Source: an uncultured Ruminococcus sp. | GTDB taxonomy: Bacteria > Bacillota > Clostridia > Oscillospirales > Ruminococcaceae | Length of the DNA stretch: 10,302 bases | Assembly (NCBI GenBank): GCA_900319195.1 | Contig: ONNL01000165.1 | Coordinates: forward strand, 1-10,302 | Direction of reading: 5' to 3' | Shown: positions 4,956 to 10,302 of the stretch, piece after piece | How the letters are laid out: each line of letters begins with the position of its first letter | How positions within the stretch are numbered: position 1 is the first letter of the stretch | Made by a program: the position numbers and the translations under genes | The notes under the pieces: generated by a model | Seen by the model: the letters and a program-made list of their open reading frames with translations, nothing else | Told to the model about the DNA's origin: nothing | The model's database searches: none

Positions 4956-7577
4956 ATGGCAAAGGAACTTGCTAAGGCTTATGACCCTAAGTCCTTCGAG
5001 GACAGGATCTACAAGGAATGGAACGACAAGGGCTGCTTCCGCGCAGAAGCTGACCCGAAAAAGACTCCCTATACAATAGTTATTCCGCCTCCGAACATCA
5101 CGGGACAGCTCCACATGGGACACGCTCTCGACGAGACATTGCAGGATATACTTATCCGCTGGAAGAGAATGAGCGGATATGCTGCACTCTGGCTCCCGGG
5201 TACCGACCATGCTGCTATCGCCACCGAGGCTAAGATAGTTGAGGCTATGCGCAAGGAGGGCATCACGAAAGAAGAAATAGGTCGTGAGGCTTTCATGGAG
5301 CGCGCTTGGGAGTGGAAGAAGAAGTTCGGCGGCAGGATCGTTGAACAGCTCAAGAAGCTCGGCTCGTCATGCGACTGGTCACGCGAGAGATTCACAATGG
5401 ACGAGGGCTGCTCGAAGGCAGTCAAGGAGGTCTTTGTAAAATACTACGAAAAGGGACTTATCTACCGCGGAAAGAGAATAGTAAACTGGTGCCCTAAATG
5501 CGGCACTACACTCTCCGACGCAGAGGTAACATACGAGGATCAGGCAGGTCATTTCTGGCACCTCCGCTATAAGTTCAAGGACAGCGACGACTACCTCGAG
5601 CTTGCTACAACACGTCCCGAAACGCTCCTTGGTGATACTGCCGTTGCCGTAAACCCGAACGACGAGCGCTATAAGGATATTGTCGGCAAGACTCTTATCC
5701 TGCCTATCGTACACAGAGAGATACCCGTTGTTGCCGACGATTACGTTGATATTGAATTCGGTACAGGTGTTGTTAAGATAACTCCTGCACACGACCCGAA
5801 TGACTTCGAGGTAGGACTCCGTCACAACCTCCCCGTTATAAATGTACTCAACGACGACGCTACTATCGTTGACGATTATCCGAAGTACGCAGGAATGGAC
5901 AGATACACCGCTCGTGAGGCTATCGTCGAGGACCTCAAGGCTGAGGGAGCACTCGTTGAGGTCGAGGACTACAGCCACAATGTCGGCACCTGTTACCGCT
6001 GCGGCACTACTGTCGAGCCGAAGGTTTCAACACAGTGGTTCGTAAAAATGCAGCCGCTCGCACAGCCTGCTATCGACGCTGTAAAGAACGGCGACACAAA
6101 GTTCGTACCCGAGCGCTTTGACAAGATATACTTCCACTGGCTCGAAAACATCAGAGACTGGTGCATTTCCCGTCAGATATGGTGGGGACATCAGATACCT
6201 GCATTCTACTGCGACGAGTGCGGCGAAATGGTCGTAACAAAGGAGAGCTCATGCAACTGCCCGAAGTGCAGTAAGCCCATGAGACAGGATCCCGATACTC
6301 TCGATACATGGTTCAGCTCGGCACTCTGGCCGTTCTCTACTCTGGGCTGGCCCGAAAAGACTGAGGACCTTGACTACTTCTACCCGACAAATACCCTCGT
6401 AACAGGCTATGACATCATCTTCTTCTGGGTGATCAGAATGATGTTCAGCGGTCTTGAGAATATGGGCAAGGTGCCTTTCGATACTGTCCTCATTCACGGA
6501 CTTGTACGTGATGCACAGGGACGCAAGATGTCGAAGTCTCTCGGCAACGGTATCGACCCGCTCGAGGTTATCGACCAGTACGGCGCGGACGCTCTCCGCT
6601 TCATGCTCGCAACAGGCAACTCGCCCGGAAACGATATGCGCTATATCGACGAAAAGGTGAAGTCTGCACGTAACTTTGCAAACAAGCTTTGGAACGCTTC
6701 ACGCTTCATCATGATGAACCTCCCCGACGACTTTGAGTTCAGGGGACTCCCATCTGAGCTTGAAATTGAGGATAAGTGGCTCGTAAACAAGTTCAACAAG
6801 CTTGCTAAGGAAGTAAACGAGAACCTCGAAAAGTTCGAGCTCGGAATCGCTTCACAGAAGATTTACGACTTCATCTGGGACGTTTACTGCGACTGGTATA
6901 TCGAGCTCACAAAGCCGAGAATTCAGGCAGGCGGCGAGACAATGGCAAAGGCACAGGCTGTGCTCGTATGGGCAATGGAGGGAATGCTCAAGCTCCTGCA
7001 CCCGTTCATGCCGTTCATCACTGAGGAGATCTGGCAGGTTCTCACAAACGAGAAGTCAATGATAATCCTCGAGTCCTATCCGGTATATGACAGCAGTGTT
7101 AACTATGACAGCGAGGAGAAGGAATTCGAGAAGATAATCTCCGCAATAAAGGCTGTCCGCAACGTCCGCACAGAGATGAACGTACCGCCGTCGGTAAAGG
7201 CAAAGCTCAACATCGAGACCGAGGACAAGGAGCTCTTCAAGTCCTGCGAGCAGTTCTTCGAGAAGCTTGCTTCTGCTTCGTCTATCGAGGTCGGTGACAG
7301 CTTTGACCACGAAAATTCGGCAAATGCAGTTACAGAGTCCGCAAGGATATTCATTCCTATGGACGAGCTCGTTGACAAGGAAAAGGAGATAGCTCGTCTC
7401 ACAAAGGAAAAGGAAAAGGTTCAGAAGGACATCGACTTCCTCAGCGGAAAGCTCAATAATCAGGGCTTTATCGCAAAGGCTCCCGCACAGCTCATCGAGG
7501 CTCAGAAGGCTAAGCTTGCGACAGCACAGGAGAAGATGACCAAGATAGAGCAGTCCATAGCTGCGTTCAATAAATAA
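4956..7577 (+). CDS. valS: Valyl-tRNA synthetase
   Basis: Class I aminoacyl-tRNA synthetase that charges tRNA-Val and edits mischarged threonine. The protein is 873 residues, normal for bacterial ValRS. It shows the HIGH-type signature HMGH (53-56) after PPPNITGQL, and the KMSKS loop at 524-528. The CP1 editing domain carries TTRPET (218-223) and TPAHDPND (276-283). Cys-rich pairs (C179/C182, C346/C349, C419/C422, C433/C435/C438) are probable zinc sites. The substrate-pocket segment TGYDIIFFWVIRMM is typical for valine enzymes. An anticodon-binding helical domain follows, and the last 70 residues or so (802-873) form the Lys/Glu-rich coiled-coil arm that contacts tRNA. ATG 4956 follows AAAGGAG (4941-4947); an in-frame TTG at 4917 sits in the terminator tail and is unlikely. 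Expression is controlled by the T-box upstream. Confidence 0.98.
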   Translation: MAKELAKAYDPKSFEDRIYKEWNDKGCFRAEADPKKTPYTIVIPPPNITGQLHMGHALDETLQDILIRWKRMSGYAALWLPGTDHAAIATEAKIVEAMRKEGITKEEIGREAFMERAWEWKKKFGGRIVEQLKKLGSSCDWSRERFTMDEGCSKAVKEVFVKYYEKGLIYRGKRIVNWCPKCGTTLSDAEVTYEDQAGHFWHLRYKFKDSDDYLELATTRPETLLGDTAVAVNPNDERYKDIVGKTLILPIVHREIPVVADDYVDIEFGTGVVKITPAHDPNDFEVGLRHNLPVINVLNDDATIVDDYPKYAGMDRYTAREAIVEDLKAEGALVEVEDYSHNVGTCYRCGTTVEPKVSTQWFVKMQPLAQPAIDAVKNGDTKFVPERFDKIYFHWLENIRDWCISRQIWWGHQIPAFYCDECGEMVVTKESSCNCPKCSKPMRQDPDTLDTWFSSALWPFSTLGWPEKTEDLDYFYPTNTLVTGYDIIFFWVIRMMFSGLENMGKVPFDTVLIHGLVRDAQGRKMSKSLGNGIDPLEVIDQYGADALRFMLATGNSPGNDMRYIDEKVKSARNFANKLWNASRFIMMNLPDDFEFRGLPSELEIEDKWLVNKFNKLAKEVNENLEKFELGIASQKIYDFIWDVYCDWYIELTKPRIQAGGETMAKAQAVLVWAMEGMLKLLHPFMPFITEEIWQVLTNEKSMIILESYPVYDSSVNYDSEEKEFEKIISAIKAVRNVRTEMNVPPSVKAKLNIETEDKELFKSCEQFFEKLASASSIEVGDSFDHENSANAVTESARIFIPMDELVDKEKEIARLTKEKEKVQKDIDFLSGKLNNQGFIAKAPAQLIEAQKAKLATAQEKMTKIEQSIAAFNK

Positions 7578-7584
7578 AAGTACT

Positions 7585-7618
7585 GAGCCTGTTCTGTATA
7601 TAGGTACAGGGCAGGCTC
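7585..7618 (+). terminator. Hairpin after valS, weak terminator or processing site
   Basis: Positions 7585-7598 pair with 7605-7618 in a 14-bp stem with two G-U pairs and a 6-nt loop, starting 7 nt after the valS stop. Only TT follows, not a U-tract, so it may stop polymerase partially or stabilise the valS 3' end while allowing read-through into the next genes. Confidence 0.5.
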
Positions 7619-7655
7619 TTGCTGAATATCAATATTATCAAGGAGATGTTTTACA

Positions 7656-8030
7656 ATGAGCAAGGCATACGATTTTATCAAGGAATGCGGAGTTTTCTAC
7701 GTTATCACAAACAACGGCGAATACCCTGCGGCACGTCCCTTCGGGATAATCATGGAGGACGGCGACGACCTCTTCATCGCTACACACGACGGAAATCAGG
7801 CTCACAAGCAGCTTCGTGCTGACGGTCATATCCAGATAGTCGCAAAGAAGGACAACTCTTACGACTGGGTGCGCGTGACAGGTCTTGCAGAGGAGTGCAC
7901 AGACGTTGCAATGAAGCAGAGACTTCTGGACGAGAATCCTATTGCAGTCGGTATGTACGGCTCTGCGGAGTCCGAGCACTTCCTGCTGTTCAGGGTCAAG
8001 GTCGTAGACACCGAGTACAAGTCGGCATAA
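7656..8030 (+). CDS. Pyridoxamine 5'-phosphate oxidase-family FMN-binding protein
   Basis: A 124-residue single-domain protein of the FMN-binding split-barrel superfamily. Matching features are an N-terminal helix, the strand pattern GVFYVITNNGEYPAARPFG (12-30), then DDLFIATHDGNQAHKQL and IQIVAKKDNSYDWVRVTGLAEE. It lacks the C-terminal segment of true PdxH enzymes, so it should not be called a pyridoxamine-phosphate oxidase. Related short proteins bind flavin or haem and have mostly unproven substrates. ATG 7656 has AGGAG (7641-7645) about 10 nt upstream. It is the first of the small genes between valS and folC. Its TAA stop is in the same frame as the GNAT fragment that follows. Confidence 0.85.
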   Translation: MSKAYDFIKECGVFYVITNNGEYPAARPFGIIMEDGDDLFIATHDGNQAHKQLRADGHIQIVAKKDNSYDWVRVTGLAEECTDVAMKQRLLDENPIAVGMYGSAESEHFLLFRVKVVDTEYKSA

Positions 8031-8273
8031 ACGGTCGGAGCATTGTACACAGGCAAAGCAGTGAATATCTGTGGTTTGAAGTCGGGCGATTCGCACTGGG
8101 ACAAGGCCGCGGAATTCGCACGACACTGCTCATGGAGGGCAGGGCTCGGCTATGAAAGGCTCTACATCGTGAGCGGCGAGGTCGGACTGTATGAGAAGTA
8201 CGGTTTCACAAGGCTCGGGAATTTTGAAACCATCTACAATACCGCAGAACAGCTTTTTGTGAGGGAAATATGA
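8031..8273 (+). pseudogene. C-terminal fragment of a GNAT acetyltransferase
   Basis: The open frame after the preceding stop encodes about 80 residues whose last 45 match the C-terminal half of GNAT acetyltransferases: GYERLYIVSGEVGLYEKYGFTRLG then QLFVREI, the strand-helix-strand with the GLYEKYGF motif. The N-terminal strands and a proper acetyl-CoA loop (R/Q-x-x-G-x-G/A) are missing; SHWDKAAEFARHCSWRAG occupies the matching place without the glycines. There is no ATG. TTG 8043 has GGAG only 2 nt upstream, and GTG 8061 has no usable binding site. The frame stays open and its TGA overlaps the next ATG (ATGA, 8270-8273), so it was recently, or still is, translated, perhaps by reinitiation. 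A small functional protein cannot be excluded, but a decayed, truncated gene is likelier. Confidence 0.6.
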
Positions 8274-8623
8274 CGGCTAAAGAGAAGATTTTTGAATACG
8301 TCCGCGACAACTACGGCACGGAGCCCGAGTATCCGTGGGCGAAAACTCCCGAATTTGCGGTGCTGCGCCACAGCTCCAACAAGAAGTGGTACGGTCTTAT
8401 CATGAGCGTGAACGGAAAAGCCTTCGGGCTCGACGACAGCGTGATATGGGTGATAAACCTCAAGGTCTCGCCGCAGGTGCACGAGATAATGACCGCCGAG
8501 GGCACGGCATTCCCTGCATATCACATGAACAAGAAGAAGTGGCTCTCCGTGCCGCTCGAAAGCTATGTCACGGACGAGGTAATGCACAGCCTCATAGACG
8601 AGAGCTATGAGCTGACCAAGTAG
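8270..8623 (+). CDS. MmcQ/YjbR family protein
   Basis: A 117-residue protein of the MmcQ/YjbR family (CyaY-like fold, often annotated as DNA-binding; biochemical role unsettled). Hallmarks are YPWAKTPEFAVLRH (21-34), NKKWYGLIMSVNG (37-49), VINLKVSP and the highly typical FPAYHMNKKKWLSVPL, ending in the LIDESYELTK helix. Length is normal for the family. The ATG overlaps the stop of the GNAT fragment by 4 nt, and GAGGG (8261-8265) lies 4 nt before it, so translation is probably coupled. The next gene starts 8 nt after its TAG. Confidence 0.9.
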   Translation: MTAKEKIFEYVRDNYGTEPEYPWAKTPEFAVLRHSSNKKWYGLIMSVNGKAFGLDDSVIWVINLKVSPQVHEIMTAEGTAFPAYHMNKKKWLSVPLESYVTDEVMHSLIDESYELTK

Positions 8624-8631
8624 GTGATAAC

Positions 8632-9162
8632 ATGATATTTGAAATACCTGTTCTGGAAACGGAACGTTTTACGCTCCGCCCTCTCAGCGTTAGCGACGCT
8701 GATGATGTATTCAAGTGGGCAAGCGACGAGGCGGTCGCACGTTATCTGCGGTATGAGCCGCACGAGAGCACCGATACCTCACGGGAATGGCTCAGCTCGC
8801 TCGATACGCTTGAAAACGAGTACACCTGGGGCATCGTCCGAAAGAGCGACGGTCAGCTTATCGGCTGCTGCTCCATGAGGTCGCATGAGGACGGAAAGTG
8901 GTGGACTATCGGTTACAGTCTCCGCCGCGACTGCTGGAACAAAGGCTGTGCGACCGAGGTCACAAAGAGAATGATAGCGTTCATTCGTGGAAAATACGGA
9001 GATGTCGGCATATATGCGGCTCACGCGGTCGAGAACACCGCCTCGGGACGTGTTATGGAAAAGTGCGGTATGCACTATGTCCGCGACGGCGAGGAGAGCT
9101 CGTTTGACGGAAGGACTATCTTCAAGGTGAAGATATATCAGCTCAGGGAGGAAAAGAAATGA
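8632..9162 (+). CDS. RimJ/RimL-type GNAT N-acetyltransferase
   Basis: A 176-residue acetyl-CoA-dependent N-acetyltransferase of the RimJ/RimL subgroup. It has the N-terminal signature LETERFTLRPLSVSDADDVF (8-27), a central WGIVRKSDGQLIGCC strand pair, the acetyl-CoA-binding loop RRDCWNKGCATEVTKRMI, and the classical C-terminal motif ENTASGRVMEKCGMHYVRDG. Length and motif order are complete, unlike the GNAT remnant just upstream. The substrate cannot be read from sequence; relatives acetylate ribosomal proteins, other protein N-termini or small molecules. An AGGTGA sequence precedes ATG 8632. Its TGA overlaps the start of the next gene (ATGA at 9159-9162), indicating one operon. Confidence 0.92.
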   Translation: MIFEIPVLETERFTLRPLSVSDADDVFKWASDEAVARYLRYEPHESTDTSREWLSSLDTLENEYTWGIVRKSDGQLIGCCSMRSHEDGKWWTIGYSLRRDCWNKGCATEVTKRMIAFIRGKYGDVGIYAAHAVENTASGRVMEKCGMHYVRDGEESSFDGRTIFKVKIYQLREEKK

Positions 9163-9461
9163 TAAAGCACATCGTAATGTTTAAGCTCGGAGAGGCAAAC
9201 GGAAAGTCCGAGTATGAAAATGCTGTTGAAGCTCAGAAGCGCTTTGAGAGCGTTATCGCAAATGTACCTCAGCTCAGAAAGGGCGAGCTTGTGATAAATT
9301 CCAAGGACGCGCCGCAGGATAACTATACCATTTCCCTGCTCTGCGACTTCGATACTATCGACGACCTCAACGCCTATCAGGTCCACCCTGCACACGTCGA
9401 GTTCGGGAAATTCCTTGCAACCTGTAAGACGTCAAGAGCTTGCATCGACTACGAATACTAA
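9159..9461 (+). CDS. Dabb (stress-responsive alpha/beta-barrel) domain protein
   Basis: A 100-residue protein starting MIKHIVMFKLGEA, the typical opening strand of Dabb domains (dimeric ferredoxin-like barrels). It continues with the conserved LRKGELVINSKDAPQDNYTISLLCDFDTIDDLNAYQ-type middle and the HPAHVEFGKFL segment near the C-terminus. The family was named from a plant stress protein; bacterial members are mostly uncharacterised, and some relatives are enzymes of polyketide or aromatic metabolism. GGGAGG lies 7 nt before the ATG, and the start overlaps the acetyltransferase stop by 4 nt. A possible terminator follows. Confidence 0.9.
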   Translation: MIKHIVMFKLGEANGKSEYENAVEAQKRFESVIANVPQLRKGELVINSKDAPQDNYTISLLCDFDTIDDLNAYQVHPAHVEFGKFLATCKTSRACIDYEY

Positions 9462-9466
9462 AAACA

Positions 9467-9491
9467 GGACGGACTTGTTCCGCCCCTTTTT
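9467..9491 (+). terminator. Possible intrinsic terminator between the Dabb gene and folC
   Basis: GGACGGA (9467-9473) pairs with TCCGCCC (9479-9485) with one A-C mismatch and a 5-nt loop, followed by a C and five T residues (9487-9491). The stem is short and the folC ribosome binding site starts immediately after it. It may therefore act as a partial terminator, or as an attenuator within a continuous operon. Confidence 0.45.
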
Positions 9492-9503
9492 GTGAGGGAT
9501 AAT

Positions 9504-10302
9504 ATGAACTTTGAAGAATGTATGGATTTTATAAATTCCTACAGCAAATCCGGCGGCAGGATCACCGACCTCTCACGCGCACGCGAGCTCATGGAGCGTA
9601 TCGGGAATCCTGAGCGCAGTCTCAGATTCGTACACATTGCAGGCACCAACGGCAAGGGCTCGACGCTTGAATACATCTCGAATGCTCTGATACTTGCAGG
9701 CTGCAAAACGGGACAATTCACCTCGCCGTTTGTCACACACTATGCCGACCGCATACGTATTAACGGCAGTGAGATAGGGGAGGACGCGCTGTGCGAGATA
9801 TGCTCCCGAGTGAAGTCCTGCGTCGCTGACAGGCAGTATTCACAGTTTGAGATAACAATGGCAATAGCTATGCTTTGGTATGAGCGCGAGAAATGCGACG
9901 TCGTCGTACTTGAGACAGGCATAGGCGGACTGCTCGACTCCACAAACGTCATACCGCCGCCGCTCGTTTCGGTGATAACCGCCGTTTCGCTCGACCACAC
10001 TGCGATACTCGGCAATACCGTTGAGGAGATAGCCGCTCAGAAGGCAGGTATAATCAAGGAGCACTCGGCAGTCGTTGCCGCCGCGGACAATCCCCCCTCG
10101 GTATTGCAGGTCATAGCGAACAAGGCAAGTTCTGTCGGAGCGGAGCTTATCGTACCCTCTCCCGAGCATATAAAGCCGCTTGAAATAGGTATCGAGGGCT
10201 GTGCGTTCACCTATCACGGAGACAGTTTCAGGACAGCAATGACAGGTCTGCATCAGGTCTATAATGCCGTAACCGCAATAGAGGTGTGCAGATATCTGAA
10301 CA
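9504..10302 (+). CDS. folC: Folylpolyglutamate / dihydrofolate synthase (3' end outside window)
   Basis: Cytosolic Mur-ligase-like enzyme that adds glutamate to folates and, in bifunctional forms, makes dihydrofolate from dihydropteroate. 266 codons are present and the reading frame is open to the window edge. Visible motifs are the P-loop HIAGTNGKGST (44-54), FTSPFVTHYADRIRING (72-88, Mg and folate contacts), the signature ETGIGGLLDSTNVI (137-150) and SLDHTAILG (162-170) followed by QKAGIIK (179-185), which carries the lysine that is carbamylated in relatives. Two small departures are Leu at 143 where many homologues have Arg (GGRLD), and Gln at 179 where Glu is usual. Neither abolishes the signature. 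ATG 9504 follows GAGGG (9494-9498). About 150-170 residues, including the C-terminal domain, should lie beyond the window. Confidence 0.95.
   Translation, partial: MNFEECMDFINSYSKSGGRITDLSRARELMERIGNPERSLRFVHIAGTNGKGSTLEYISNALILAGCKTGQFTSPFVTHYADRIRINGSEIGEDALCEICSRVKSCVADRQYSQFEITMAIAMLWYEREKCDVVVLETGIGGLLDSTNVIPPPLVSVITAVSLDHTAILGNTVEEIAAQKAGIIKEHSAVVAAADNPPSVLQVIANKASSVGAELIVPSPEHIKPLEIGIEGCAFTYHGDSFRTAMTGLHQVYNAVTAIEVCRYLN

Noticed and set aside
5379..5978. 199-codon minus-strand open frame inside valS
   Set aside because: It lies wholly opposite the ValRS editing domain. The translation is low-complexity Val/Leu-rich with no domain signature.
7638..8126. 162-codon minus-strand open frame opposite the split-barrel gene and GNAT fragment
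   Set aside because: The plus-strand genes here have clear family motifs and binding sites; the reverse frame has neither.
1..10302. CRISPR arrays, tRNA or rRNA genes, insertion sequences, phage or toxin-antitoxin modules
   Set aside because: I saw no spaced repeat array, tRNA cloverleaf, transposase or integrase motif, or paired small toxin gene. The XRE gene has no adjacent intact partner.

Overview
The window looks like chromosomal DNA from a Gram-positive Clostridia member (Bacillota), most likely a Ruminococcus-like Oscillospiraceae species. This rests on the protein types, strong AAGGAG ribosome binding sites, consensus sigma-A promoters, a tRNA-responsive T-box leader in front of valS, and about half GC with many GAC/GAG/AAG codons. 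The taxonomic call is inference from sequence character; no search was run.

Left half, minus strand (1-4514). Transcribed right to left are a small XRE-type regulator (4182-4409), the DNA helicase pcrA/uvrD (1588-3948, with its own good promoter at 4069-4097) and pyruvate kinase (pyk, 88-1536). Only 51 bp and no terminator separate pcrA from pyk, so the two are probably co-transcribed. A perfect 14-bp hairpin lies beyond pyk.

Middle (4410-4955). This 546-bp stretch has no intact gene but is dense in regulatory sequence. It holds two matching inverted repeats that bracket the XRE promoter, a 27-codon divergent ORF that looks like the 5' stump of a flavodoxin-fold oxidoreductase gene, a fully consensus promoter, and a valine T-box with specifier GUA, antiterminator and terminator.

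Right half, plus strand (4956-10302). valS is followed by five small genes: an FMN-binding split-barrel protein, the C-terminal remnant of a GNAT acetyltransferase, a MmcQ/YjbR protein, a RimJ/RimL-type acetyltransferase and a Dabb-domain protein. Then comes folC, which runs off the window. Two of the junctions are 4-nt ATGA overlaps. valS and folC are neighbours in Bacillus subtilis, so the five small genes look like an insertion into an old valS-folC pair.

Most of the window is housekeeping: glycolysis, DNA repair, valine charging and folate polyglutamylation. I see no convincing new defence or mobile system. The points most worth a second look are the paired operators of the XRE regulator beside its truncated divergent neighbour, the accessory insertion between valS and folC, and the decaying GNAT gene inside it.
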